Both the position numbers and the translations under genes were made by a program. The notes beneath the pieces were generated by a model. It was not told the origin of the DNA. It searched no databases and saw only the letters and a list, made by a program, of their open reading frames with translations. This document shows, piece by piece, positions 35,366 through 45,062 of a DNA stretch of 46,809 nucleotides; position 1 is the stretch's first letter; every line of letters starts with the position of its first letter. Source of the stretch: Candidatus Magasanikiibacteriota bacterium (GTDB lineage: Bacteria; Patescibacteriota; Patescibacteriia; Magasanikbacterales; GWA2-37-8); NCBI GenBank assembly GCA_016234265.1, contig JACRFW010000004.1, forward strand, positions 1 through 46,809. Direction: 5' to 3'.

Positions 35366-36594
35366 ATGGCTTTCCCGCTAAACAGTGGCTGAAGAACAGA
35401 GTGCACCTTTTCTTCGATCGCGGTGCTGGAAAATAATTTTTGGGCCAGCGCGCGAGCATTCACCGACAATTCCTGCCGTCGTTTTGGATCGCGTAGCTCG
35501 CCTAAACAGCGCACGAACGCCGGAGCATTTTCGGCCAGAAGCAGATGCGCATGATCTTGAAACGGATACCCCGCCATCCCCCTGGCTGAGGTTATGGTCG
35601 GAATACCGCGACAAAGCGGTTCGAAAATCTTTTGCTGCATACCAGCACCGAAAAGAGATGGCACAACCGCAACATCCATTCGCTCCATCAGTTCATTGAA
35701 TTCCCCCAAATCAAGATACCCATGATTGACAACTCCGTTGACAAAATATTTTTTAAATTGCTCGGGCACCTTGCCGCCAAAAATATGAAATTCAAATTGT
35801 CCGGGGAACTGCCGTTGTGCCGCGGGGATGATCTGCGCCAGGAAAAATTCCAGCGCCTTACGGTTATGCGGCACATTATACGTTGAACCGGAGAAAAAAA
35901 CATTCAGAGGTCCGCTCCTCTGCGCATCATGGACGGGGGCTGTCAGCAAGCGCGGCAGGCTGCGCAGCGGCAACGTGGCGCTGTGCTTCGCGCCAAGACG
36001 GCGGTAGGTTCTTTCTTCAAGCGGAGTAATGGCAAATAGAAAGTCGCTCCACCGGACCGTGGTGTACTCAGTTATCAGTTTTGCGATCGACCGCACATAA
36101 TTAAAGAGCGTCCTCCCCTCCTCTTCCAAAAAGTGGGCCGGTTCAAAATTGCACGAACGGGTAACGATGGGGATATGCCGTTTCCGAACCTGTCGATAGA
36201 GCGGCCAGAGAAATGTATAATCAAACCACACGAGGTCAGGCTTAAAAGAATCCAGTGCCTTGGTCACGGCCTGCTGTATCTCCGGCTCTGTATATTCATA
36301 CGCCGCCCCGTCTGGGTACCACGGCGTGAGACAACGCTTCAAACCGTGCCACACTTTCTGCCGCCACGTCCGCAGATACAAATATTTATATGTGATGGGA
36401 ACGATCGTGGTCCCGAGCTCCTTGGCAACGCGCACCGCCTCGGCTTTATAGCTCTCAGCATACACTTTGCTTATCACATAGACGTCAAAACCCAACCGAA
36501 GCAGGATCTCAAGGCCAGCCGCTCGGTCAGCCTCGTCCGCCCCGGATGGTGGGTAGGGAAATTTCGGCGTGACAAGCAAAATTTTTTTTCTCAT
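35362..36594 (-). CDS. GT4-like glycosyltransferase
   Basis: 410 aa; [52 protein letters not shown]. Confidence 0.88.
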   Translation of the reverse strand: MRKKILLVTPKFPYPPSGADEADRAAGLEILLRLGFDVYVISKVYAESYKAEAVRVAKELGTTIVPITYKYLYLRTWRQKVWHGLKRCLTPWYPDGAAYEYTEPEIQQAVTKALDSFKPDLVWFDYTFLWPLYRQVRKRHIPIVTRSCNFEPAHFLEEEGRTLFNYVRSIAKLITEYTTVRWSDFLFAITPLEERTYRRLGAKHSATLPLRSLPRLLTAPVHDAQRSGPLNVFFSGSTYNVPHNRKALEFFLAQIIPAAQRQFPGQFEFHIFGGKVPEQFKKYFVNGVVNHGYLDLGEFNELMERMDVAVVPSLFGAGMQQKIFEPLCRGIPTITSARGMAGYPFQDHAHLLLAENAPAFVRCLGELRDPKRRQELSVNARALAQKLFSSTAIEEKVHSVLQPLFSGKAI

Positions 36595-37289
36595 GCAAAG
36601 AGATTATACTTCACAATCGACCACAAGGCGCTGAAGCCATCTTTCCAACCGATCTTTTTGCCGTCGGCATAGGTGCGGCCGCTGTAAGAAACACCGACTT
36701 CGTAGATACGAAGCTTTTTCTTAGCCACCCGAGCGGTGATCTCCGGTTCAATGTTAAACCGATTGGACTGAAGTTCCGGGAGAATGGCCTGAAGAGCGCC
36801 ACGCGTAAAGGCTTTATAACACGTTTCCATATCCGTCAAATTCAAACCGGTCAACATATTGGAAAAAATCGTCAGAACCTTATTCCCAACATAATGCCAA
36901 AAAAACAGCACGCGATGCGGACGGTCGCCGACAAAGCGCGACCCGAATACCACATCAGCCCGGCCGTCCCGAAGCGGCCCCAGCAAAATCGGGTACTCTT
37001 CCGGGTCATACTCCAGATCCGCGTCCTGAATAACCACAAAATCGCCGGTCGCTTCCTTAAACCCCCGGCGAAGCGCCGCTCCTTTTCCTTGATTTACTTC
37101 CTGATGGAAAATTTTGTACTGCTGTCCAACGAACTTTTCAAGAACATCCCGCGTCCCATCGGTAGAACAATCATCAACAATCACGACTTCCTTTTCCAGG
37201 CCAGGGAGATCAACAGCATTTACCGCCGCTAGAAGCGCCTGGATTGTTTTGGCTTCATTATAGACCGGAATGACAACAGACAATTTCAT
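36591..37289 (-). CDS. GT2 glycosyltransferase
   Basis: 232 aa; [64 protein letters not shown]. Confidence 0.93.
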   Translation of the reverse strand: MKLSVVIPVYNEAKTIQALLAAVNAVDLPGLEKEVVIVDDCSTDGTRDVLEKFVGQQYKIFHQEVNQGKGAALRRGFKEATGDFVVIQDADLEYDPEEYPILLGPLRDGRADVVFGSRFVGDRPHRVLFFWHYVGNKVLTIFSNMLTGLNLTDMETCYKAFTRGALQAILPELQSNRFNIEPEITARVAKKKLRIYEVGVSYSGRTYADGKKIGWKDGFSALWSIVKYNLFA

Positions 37290-37291
37290 AA

Positions 37292-38362
37292 TTAAACGCT
37301 AAAATAAGCCATTATTTTACCAACAAGCGTGTCTAAATTATGGTTTTTTTTGACATACTCAATGGCTTTCTGGTTTGGGACTAGTATACCAGCTTTGTAG
37401 ATTTTTTCAATAGTATTAGCCAATTCTTGGTAGCCGCCTGGTGGGAACCAAAAAACAAACCCACTACCATCCAAATGTCGATAAGCTTCGCTTGAAGTAA
37501 CGACGATACGACCGGCGGCAAGGGCTTCCAAGACTACTTTGTCCATACTACCGGTACGACTGGTGTGGATAAGGATATGATGTGTTTGATATACATGAGA
37601 CATTTGCTGATAGGATCTTGAATCATTCAATCGCACATTGCCGGCGCAATGTAATTCTTTCTTAAAACTTTCTAGTTTCTCCTTGTAATTATAATCAACA
37701 TCAAGAATAGGACTGCCTATAACATCCAAAAAAACTGGTGGAATATCTTCAATATGTTTCAACGCAGCTACCGCGCGAATAGGCGTTTCTAAATCTTTTG
37801 ACGGAGCAACCCGACCAGCAATTAACAACAAAATCTGCTCTCTGTAATTAGGTAATTGGCGCAACCATTTTTGGGTCGCAAATTCTTCCATGTTTACCCC
37901 ATGCCCTACCACTTCTACTTTTTTACTGGGTAGACGAAAACTCTCTTTGGAGGCAGTGAAAATTTTTGTAACAAATTTTTCCGCTAGACGCAATTTCAAA
38001 TTAACAGCCTTATGCGTATACCACAGCAAAACTTTTTTACCAGCCAAGCGCCAAAACAGCCCGCCCATAATAGCATACTCCGGATTCATGTGCACCAAAA
38101 CTTTATCGTACTCCCCCCGCAATCGCCATAGGTGCGCGTAAAAACGAGCCGCGTATCTCACGGTTGATACGGCACCACGCTCTTTACCGAGCGACAAAAT
38201 GGTGACCTTATCTGTATTTAATGTGTCCTCCCCCTTTTGCAAACAAACAACATATAAGTGATCCACCTGCTCGGACAACCTCTGAAGCCAAGCATGAAAA
38301 GACCCCAAGTTGGAATCATTCAAATCCACCTTTTGTGTTAACACCAAAAGTTTCATATCCAC
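37292..38362 (-). CDS. GT4-like glycosyltransferase
   Basis: 356 aa; [43 protein letters not shown]. Confidence 0.88.
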   Translation of the reverse strand: MDMKLLVLTQKVDLNDSNLGSFHAWLQRLSEQVDHLYVVCLQKGEDTLNTDKVTILSLGKERGAVSTVRYAARFYAHLWRLRGEYDKVLVHMNPEYAIMGGLFWRLAGKKVLLWYTHKAVNLKLRLAEKFVTKIFTASKESFRLPSKKVEVVGHGVNMEEFATQKWLRQLPNYREQILLLIAGRVAPSKDLETPIRAVAALKHIEDIPPVFLDVIGSPILDVDYNYKEKLESFKKELHCAGNVRLNDSRSYQQMSHVYQTHHILIHTSRTGSMDKVVLEALAAGRIVVTSSEAYRHLDGSGFVFWFPPGGYQELANTIEKIYKAGILVPNQKAIEYVKKNHNLDTLVGKIMAYFSV

Positions 38363-38363
38363 G

Positions 38364-39398
38364 CTAGAAAAACCACTTTGCGAACTTTAAGACCCCCTGC
38401 TTCCATGGCACGCGGTGCGACACGCCGCTTTGCCCCTTAAAAGAATCAGCGTGAGCCAAGTACCATTCATAATTACGAATGAGTGCTTGCTTGTTGGAAA
38501 AACGCGGCTGCCACCCTAATACTTTTTGCGCCTTATCAATAGAAACGAAAGAATCTTTGTGGGCGGTCTCATACACCCACTTGTAGAGCGGCGAAAGCTT
38601 GAGCTTTTCCAAGATCCGGAGTGTCCAAATGACTGGCGCGGCCGGCAGGCCGACGATCTTTTTGCCAAAACCGGCTTTGTCTAGAACGGCCTGGTAGTCC
38701 TCGCGCATGGTGGTAAACTCCTTGGCACCGATATTGAACGTGTCATTTACGGTGGCGGGCGGGATCATGGCACAGAGATAGATCGCCTCACAGAGGTCTT
38801 CCACATCAAGCAGCTGGTACCGATTGCGGCCGCTCCCGATCATCGGGAACCCGTGGCCATCTTTGGCCCAATCGTAAAAAAGCGCGAAAACGCCAAGACG
38901 TTCCGGACCGACAAATGATTTGGGGCGGATAATGGAAACGCACTTGCCTTGACTACGCATCTTCAGGCACTCCTCTTCCGCCAATATCTTCGCTTTGCCA
39001 TAGGGGCCGACGCCGTCCAGCTTGTCTGTTTCCAAAAGCGGGTGATGGTCTGGTATACCATAAACAGCAGTTGAAGAAATATGCACGACCCGCTCCGCTC
39101 CCTCGGCGAAAGCCAGTTCTAAAACATTTTTTGTGCCGACAACATCGGTAGTATAAATGTCCTCTTCAGAATACAGCGGTAAAGCGGCGGCCGTATGTAC
39201 CACGATATTAATTCCCTTGAGCGCGTCCCGCAGCACCTCCCGGTTACGAATGTCGCCAAGCACTGTTTCAAGTTTATCCTTTTCCGGGTAATCAAACGGC
39301 TCCTTATCAATCGAACGAACTTGATGCCCTTTTTGGAGCAAAAAACGAATGATATTAATACCAAGAAAACCTGACCCGCCAGTGATAAGAAATTTCAT
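38364..39398 (-). CDS. NAD-dependent epimerase/dehydratase
   Basis: 344 aa; FLITGGSGFLGINIIRFL, ISSTAVYG, GPYGKAKILAEE. Confidence 0.9.
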   Translation of the reverse strand: MKFLITGGSGFLGINIIRFLLQKGHQVRSIDKEPFDYPEKDKLETVLGDIRNREVLRDALKGINIVVHTAAALPLYSEEDIYTTDVVGTKNVLELAFAEGAERVVHISSTAVYGIPDHHPLLETDKLDGVGPYGKAKILAEEECLKMRSQGKCVSIIRPKSFVGPERLGVFALFYDWAKDGHGFPMIGSGRNRYQLLDVEDLCEAIYLCAMIPPATVNDTFNIGAKEFTTMREDYQAVLDKAGFGKKIVGLPAAPVIWTLRILEKLKLSPLYKWVYETAHKDSFVSIDKAQKVLGWQPRFSNKQALIRNYEWYLAHADSFKGQSGVSHRVPWKQGVLKFAKWFF

Positions 39399-39862
39399 AG
39401 GAAATTTTTAAACCATGAATAAATACAAAAAATAATATTATCTAACCAATAACTCACCTTAACAAACCAGCGCTCGTGCCCAGAAACTAAACGTTTACTT
39501 TTTATAAAACTGGCGCCGATGCGTACAGCAAACCAACCATCAACTAGACATTTATCTCCAATCACAATTATTTTCGATGGTACCGGCGGCACGAATTCTG
39601 TCACTATTTTCCTGCTTGGCTTTTTATACTTCCCCGATGTAGTGGGCAACCGGAACAATCCCGCAAGCCGCGCCCGCCGAGCTTGGTCGCGCGTGTTAGT
39701 GCACAGCACTACCCGGTTCTCTGCCCCCCACCGCGACAACAGTTCGCGGGCAGTGGGACTGACCGCATAGTCAGCATCTGCAGTAAGGGTGCCATCAACA
39801 TCAAGCAGAATAAGGGCCCCGCGAACATTCAATTGTATCTCCTCCAACGGTATCTCATTCAT
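39395..39862 (-). CDS. HAD-superfamily phosphatase
   Basis: 155 aa; LLDVDGTLTADAD, CTNT, KKPSRKIVTEF, VIGDKCLVDGWFAVRIGASF. Confidence 0.8.
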   Translation of the reverse strand: MNEIPLEEIQLNVRGALILLDVDGTLTADADYAVSPTARELLSRWGAENRVVLCTNTRDQARRARLAGLFRLPTTSGKYKKPSRKIVTEFVPPVPSKIIVIGDKCLVDGWFAVRIGASFIKSKRLVSGHERWFVKVSYWLDNIIFCIYSWFKNFL

Positions 39863-39865
39863 AAA

Positions 39866-40723
39866 TTACCCCTGCCACAGCACGATCGCCATGCTGAATA
39901 AAAGCCAAACGATCACCGTCATCTGCAACGGCCGGTCGGAAAAAACATCGTCGGTCGGACCATCATTGTCAGTCTGCTTGTTCTGGGTAATAAAAAGATA
40001 GCGGAACAGGCCGTACATCACGATCGGCACAGTTATCATGATCAAACGGCTGTGTTCGGAAAAAAAGGTGTACAACGTATAGGTCATCAGGGTGAGCGGA
40101 AGCGCCACCATGGTCATCTGGTCCAGGAGAGGTAAAGAATAGGCGGAGAGAACGGGCCGAGTGGCGGAAGCCGGACCCAGCACGCGAAATTCGGTCTTGC
40201 GCTTGCTGATGCCCAAAAAGAGCATTAAAAAGAAAGTGCAAAAGACGAGCCACGGAGAGAAGGACACGGCAATCACCACCGCGCCGCTGACCACCCGCAA
40301 GACAAACCCCAGCGCGATCGTGATCACGTCCAGAATCACCTGCTGTTTAAGGATGAAGGTGTACAGGAACATCAGGGCAAAGTACGCTCCAATGGTAAGG
40401 GCGAACTTCGGCTCCAGGAAATAAGCGAACGCCAAGCCGCCTATGAGAAGCAGGAGCGCCGTTATCAGAGCCGCGCGGACCCCGATCTGGCCGGACGGAA
40501 GCGGACGGAACCGCTTTTCCGGATGCTGACGATCAGCTGGTAGATCTTTAATGTCATTTACGATGTACACGGCGCTCGCCACCGCACACCATGAGATGAA
40601 AGCCATGATAACAATTTTCACTTTAGCGATATCGGTAAACTCGCGGACAAAAACCAGCGCGGCGAACACGAACAGATTTTTTACCCACTGCTTGGGACGG
40701 AGCAAACTAATAACATTTTTCAT
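39866..40723 (-). CDS. UbiA-family decaprenyl-phosphate phosphoribosyltransferase-like
   Basis: 285 aa; LLRPKQWVKNLFVFAALVF, YIVNDIKDLPADRQHPEKRFRPLPSG. Confidence 0.9.
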   Translation of the reverse strand: MKNVISLLRPKQWVKNLFVFAALVFVREFTDIAKVKIVIMAFISWCAVASAVYIVNDIKDLPADRQHPEKRFRPLPSGQIGVRAALITALLLLIGGLAFAYFLEPKFALTIGAYFALMFLYTFILKQQVILDVITIALGFVLRVVSGAVVIAVSFSPWLVFCTFFLMLFLGISKRKTEFRVLGPASATRPVLSAYSLPLLDQMTMVALPLTLMTYTLYTFFSEHSRLIMITVPIVMYGLFRYLFITQNKQTDNDGPTDDVFSDRPLQMTVIVWLLFSMAIVLWQG

Positions 40724-40734
40724 AAAATTATTTT

Positions 40735-40756
40735 ACCCACGCAGCATAGCTGCGGG
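40735..40756. repeat. Hairpin CCCACGCAGC-ATA-GCTGCGGGG between GT4 gene and UbiA gene
   Basis: 9-bp stem with one bulge and a 3-nt loop in the short intergenic gap; no clear T tract. Confidence 0.6.
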
Positions 40757-40777
40757 GAAAATTTGATTCATTTTAGG

Positions 40778-41773
40778 CTAAATAGAAATTATCGCCTGGA
40801 TCCACTTCTCCCGATCATTGATCGGCAAAATTTTTACCTTGTCACTCGGTTTGAGTTCGTGGTTGGCCACGCCGACGTCGTTCATGATTATTGGCGTACC
40901 GGCGGCGTAGGCTTCCATAGCGACCCTACTGTAACTTTCGCTTAAACTCGGGATCAACAAACAGTCAGCGGTAGAGTAATAACCTTGCAATTCATCTGCC
41001 CATCCTTTACAAATAATGTTACGACTCAAATTTTTTTTCTCAATTATTTCTCTAATCTTGGTCAGCTGCGAACCTTCGCCCAAAATTAACAACCCGTAAT
41101 TTAGTCCGCGTTGCGTTACAATTTCTCCAAAAACATCAATGAGCCACTCAACATTTTTAACTTCTTCAAGTCTGCCTACATACAAAAAACGTTTTACAAA
41201 AGTGGTATATTCATTTTTAAGATCACGCACTTGCCGGGTAACTAGGTGTCCCAAATCAAAAGTTGGCACCGGTTTCATGTAAATTTTACGTGCATCTATG
41301 CCTAAATCTCCAAGGCTCTTCCGCACGCGCTCACTTACTACTCGCACCCTGTCCGCAGCGAGAATATTTTTCTTGCCAAATAAAAAATAACCAATTCTAT
41401 TTTTAATTGACTTTTTATAATAGTCAGAACTATAAAAATCACCGTGCAACTGAACTTCTAAGGTCACACCAATTTTTTTCTTAAGCCACCGTCCAATATT
41501 GCCGATGAATGAGGGGTCCTGGACGGTAACAAATTTTATTTCGTATTTTTTTATAAGTTCAAGCCCCATTTTTTTCAGACGAAATAACTGCTGTAATTTA
41601 TTGCCTCCCGTGGAGAACGCTTGTACGGTATTACTCAGTTGTATTTCTTTTTTTTCAAAAGACGGCACTAAAATAAAAAGCTCGTCGGTCTTTCCATACT
41701 CAATCATGCGTTTGGCTACGGCTGAGGCGGAATCGAGGATCTTTTTGTCCAAACTGATCATCAGCTGGCGCAT
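40778..41773 (-). CDS. GT4 family glycosyltransferase
   Basis: 331 aa; FLYVGRLEEVKNVEWLIDVF, LGEGSQLTKI, LIPSLSESYSRVAMEAYAAGTPII. Confidence 0.92.
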   Translation of the reverse strand: MRQLMISLDKKILDSASAVAKRMIEYGKTDELFILVPSFEKKEIQLSNTVQAFSTGGNKLQQLFRLKKMGLELIKKYEIKFVTVQDPSFIGNIGRWLKKKIGVTLEVQLHGDFYSSDYYKKSIKNRIGYFLFGKKNILAADRVRVVSERVRKSLGDLGIDARKIYMKPVPTFDLGHLVTRQVRDLKNEYTTFVKRFLYVGRLEEVKNVEWLIDVFGEIVTQRGLNYGLLILGEGSQLTKIREIIEKKNLSRNIICKGWADELQGYYSTADCLLIPSLSESYSRVAMEAYAAGTPIIMNDVGVANHELKPSDKVKILPINDREKWIQAIISI

Positions 41774-42876
41774 ACTTCTTCTAATATTTTTTTAGTCTCT
41801 GCGATCATAGTCTCAAAACGAAAACGTTTGGCAAATTCCGCTGTAACTGGTTCTGCCGGATGAAGCAGCGCGTTATTCAAGCACTCCTTGATAGCGCCAA
41901 CATCGTTCCAAGGAAACAAATAATTGTCCGCTAAAACTTCCGGGTTACCACCAATACGGCTAGCGATAGTGGTGCGACCAAGAAAGCGCGCTTCCAACAA
42001 TATATGTGACAAACCTTCGTACCCACTATTTAAAACCACCACATCAGCGGCTGCAATATACGAGAGCGCCCCCGCGCGTGGTACGTTGCCGAAGAATGAT
42101 ACCGTCGAAAACAAACCTAATTCTTTCTGAATAGCTTCTAGTCTACTTCTGTCTGGCCCATCGCCAATAATCTTTAACTTCAGGCCCGGGAACTGCCCCT
42201 GGAGCTCTTTTACAGCCCGCATAACGGCCTCCACGCCCTTCCAGGGCACTAAACGAGCCACGCTCACCACCCAGCGCTCTCCGGCTGGCTTTTCCGCCGG
42301 TTTAACCTCAGATGGCATCTCAATGGAGTTGTAGACCACTTCAACCTTATGTCCCGGCGCGCCCCAGCCCTGCACCATACCGGCCAGATATTTGCTCGGC
42401 ACAATCACTCGATCCGCTTTTTGCACCACCAATCTTTCGGCCTTCTGCAATCTACCTACAAAATCTGAATAAGTTTTATTTTGAAATTCATCTACCGATT
42501 CCTTAACACCGCATTTAACTACACCTTGTTCCCAAGCATAGTCCCCTACCACTTTGACGACAAATTTTTTATGTAACACTCGCGCTACGATCGATGTTGG
42601 CCAACCGGCATTGACCGGGCCCATAGCATAAATAAGGTCAACTTTCAGAGCGTGCCTAAACAACAGCCAAAAATATTGCAAATAACGCGATCGTTTGTTC
42701 GTAGACGACACACAATACATAGGACATGTAACAACCGTTTTATCAGACTGCGGGTTGAGCGAAACAATACAAACTTCTACGCCTTGTTTTACCAGCTCGT
42801 TCGCAAGCGTTACCGAATAGGTGGCCGGTCCGCCGGCTTGAGGGGGGAAAATATCCGCGGCAATGAGTATCTTCAT
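41761..42876 (-). CDS. GT4 family glycosyltransferase
   Basis: Track ORF to 42924; start MKILIAADIFPPQAGGPATYS at 42876 gives a 4-nt ATGA overlap with the upstream gene. VVSVARLVPWKGVEAVM, IIGDGPDR, SGYEGLSHILLEA. Confidence 0.93.
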   Translation of the reverse strand: MKILIAADIFPPQAGGPATYSVTLANELVKQGVEVCIVSLNPQSDKTVVTCPMYCVSSTNKRSRYLQYFWLLFRHALKVDLIYAMGPVNAGWPTSIVARVLHKKFVVKVVGDYAWEQGVVKCGVKESVDEFQNKTYSDFVGRLQKAERLVVQKADRVIVPSKYLAGMVQGWGAPGHKVEVVYNSIEMPSEVKPAEKPAGERWVVSVARLVPWKGVEAVMRAVKELQGQFPGLKLKIIGDGPDRSRLEAIQKELGLFSTVSFFGNVPRAGALSYIAAADVVVLNSGYEGLSHILLEARFLGRTTIASRIGGNPEVLADNYLFPWNDVGAIKECLNNALLHPAEPVTAEFAKRFRFETMIAETKKILEEVCAS

Positions 42877-44039
42877 AGGAGAGAACGTATAAAATCCGCC
42901 ATTCGCGGGGCAACGGTACCCCAAGAATAGTCTCGCGCCACGAGCGCGCTGGCATTAGCGCGCAGTTTATCACTCAAAACCGGATCAGTAAGCACGCGCT
43001 CAATTTTTTGCGCGATATCCTCGGCATTGGCCGCCTGACAAAACAAACCGGTTTCCCCGTCTTTTAAAAAATCCGGAATGCCACCCACCGCGGTGGCCAC
43101 CACGGGCACTCCGGCCGCCATGGCCTCAAGAAAAGCGTTGCCCAACCCCTCGGAAAGACTGGGCCGGCAAAAAACATCACTCCCCCACAGATAGGGCGGG
43201 ATATTACGATGAGCAATTTCTCCCAAAAAATGAACGCGTTTGGTAAGCCCAAGCTGCGCGCTCAAGCGCTCAAGCGATGGCTGACGCTCGCCACCACCCA
43301 AAATGACTAGATGAGTATTAGCCGGTAAAAGAGCCGAGGCCAAGAGGAGATCCTCAAGCCCGTTCTTTTTAACCAAGCGGGAAACGGTAATAATAATTTT
43401 GGTATTTTCAGAAATGCCCAACTGCGAGCGCAGTTCCCGCCGAAGCGTGGCCTGGTCGTGACCGAGGGGAGGAGTAAATGTCGGCACCGCCACGCCATTC
43501 GGAATAATGACTGGAGTGTACGAAAAACTAAGTTCAAGAGCCCACCGAGACAAGTATGAACTGATAGCTTGCACCGCGTTGGCTTTTTTGAAGATCTGTT
43601 TAAAATACGGCCAGCACCACCACACATGCTTATAAATATCCCACTTGCTATCCCCTTCTTGCAAAGTAAGCAAAAATGGCACGGTTTTGTTTCTTTTCTT
43701 AAAGCGCAACGCGGCAAAACCGGCATAGCTCGCCATTATGCCCCACACCAGGTCAAATCCGCCAGCTAGCGGACAGAGCTCTTTCGCTTTTTTGTATCCA
43801 GATAAAATTAAACGATATTTGTCCCAGGCGTTGCCCTTGCCAATGCGATATACTTCCACCGCGCCAATTTTTTCGTACTCTGGTGCATCAGGCTTCAGCC
43901 GAGCGGTAATAAGAACAAAAGAAAAATCGTGAGCCAAGCGATCAGTCAGCTCCTTTACCGCCACTTCGGCCCCGCCTACATACGGAAGATAGGCGGTTGA
44001 AAAAATGAGAATCCTTTTTTTTGGCTGGTTCGCTATCAT
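42873..44039 (-). CDS. GT4 family glycosyltransferase
   Basis: 388 aa; ILIFSTAYLPYVGGAEVAVKEL, TVSRLVKKNGLEDLLLA, PSLSEGLGNAFLEAMAAGVPVVATAVGGI. Confidence 0.94.
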   Translation of the reverse strand: MIANQPKKRILIFSTAYLPYVGGAEVAVKELTDRLAHDFSFVLITARLKPDAPEYEKIGAVEVYRIGKGNAWDKYRLILSGYKKAKELCPLAGGFDLVWGIMASYAGFAALRFKKRNKTVPFLLTLQEGDSKWDIYKHVWWCWPYFKQIFKKANAVQAISSYLSRWALELSFSYTPVIIPNGVAVPTFTPPLGHDQATLRRELRSQLGISENTKIIITVSRLVKKNGLEDLLLASALLPANTHLVILGGGERQPSLERLSAQLGLTKRVHFLGEIAHRNIPPYLWGSDVFCRPSLSEGLGNAFLEAMAAGVPVVATAVGGIPDFLKDGETGLFCQAANAEDIAQKIERVLTDPVLSDKLRANASALVARDYSWGTVAPRMADFIRSLL

Positions 44040-44986
44040 ACCTGACTTTTCTCAAGCCGGGCACGGAAATCAACAATAGTTTTCTTCAGCCCATCCGCTA
44101 AAGACACCTTCGGCTCCCATTGCAACAGTTTCTTGGCTTTGGTGATATCGGGGCAACGGCGACGAGGATCATCAATTGGTAAATCTTTGTATAGAGGTTT
44201 TTGTTTACTATCGCATAGGTCGCTTATGGTCGCGGCAAAAGTTTGTATTGACATTTCTTGAGGATTGCCTAAATTGATTGGGCCAGTAATTTTTTTATCT
44301 GTTTTCATCATCGCAATAAGCCCGGTCACCAAATCATCAACATAGCAAAAACTCCTGGTTTGCGAACCATCGCCATATAAAGTGAGCGGCTCTTTCTTCA
44401 GCGCTTGAACAATAAAATTAGAAACCACGCGACCATCGTTAAAAGCCATCCGCGGACCGTAGGTGTTAAAAATACGCACCACTTTTATTTCCATCCCGTG
44501 CATACGAAAATAATCAAAGCAGAGCGTCTCGGCTACTCGCTTGCCTTCGTCATAGCAGGCCCTGGGGCCGATTGGGTTCACATTACCGCGATATTCTTCC
44601 ACTTGCGGGTGCACCTCCGGGTCGCCATAGACCTCGGAAGTGGAAGCCTGAAGAAATCTTGCCCCATGTTCCCTAGCCAAACCGAGCATGTTAATCATGC
44701 CGACTGTATTCGCTTTAATGGTATGCACCTGATTGCTCTGGTATTGCACCGGCGAAGCCGGACAGGCCAAATTATAAACTTGATCAATCACACCATCAAT
44801 AAACAGCGGTTCAACAATATCATGTTTAATGAAAGTAAAACGAGGATTGTCGGCGACTCCCTCTAAATTATCCATTGAACCGGTAAACAAATTATCCACG
44901 CACACAACTTCGTGACCTTGCCCGATAATACTCTCAGAGATATATGAGCCGATAAACCCCGCCCCGCCAGTGACCAAAATCCGCAT
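44036..44986 (-). CDS. UDP-glucuronate decarboxylase (UDP-xylose synthase)-like SDR
   Basis: 316 aa; ILVTGGAGFIGSYISESII, ACPASPVQYQ, ASTSEVYGDPEVHPQ, GPRACYDEGKRVAETL, DDPRRRCPDITKAK. Confidence 0.9.
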   Translation of the reverse strand: MRILVTGGAGFIGSYISESIIGQGHEVVCVDNLFTGSMDNLEGVADNPRFTFIKHDIVEPLFIDGVIDQVYNLACPASPVQYQSNQVHTIKANTVGMINMLGLAREHGARFLQASTSEVYGDPEVHPQVEEYRGNVNPIGPRACYDEGKRVAETLCFDYFRMHGMEIKVVRIFNTYGPRMAFNDGRVVSNFIVQALKKEPLTLYGDGSQTRSFCYVDDLVTGLIAMMKTDKKITGPINLGNPQEMSIQTFAATISDLCDSKQKPLYKDLPIDDPRRRCPDITKAKKLLQWEPKVSLADGLKKTIVDFRARLEKSQV

Positions 44987-45020
44987 AAATAAGCTACTAT
45001 TGTATGAAAATATTAAAGAT

Positions 45021-45049
45021 AGTATGCTATAGTTGGTCTAAAAAGTCAA
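45021..45049 (-). promoter_or_regulatory. sigma70-like promoter TTGACT-N17-CATACT for UXS and downstream minus-strand genes
   Basis: Minus strand: -35 TTGACT (45044-45049), 17-nt spacer, -10 CATACT (45021-45026). Confidence 0.6.
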
Positions 45050-45062
45050 CTCGCTAAATCCA

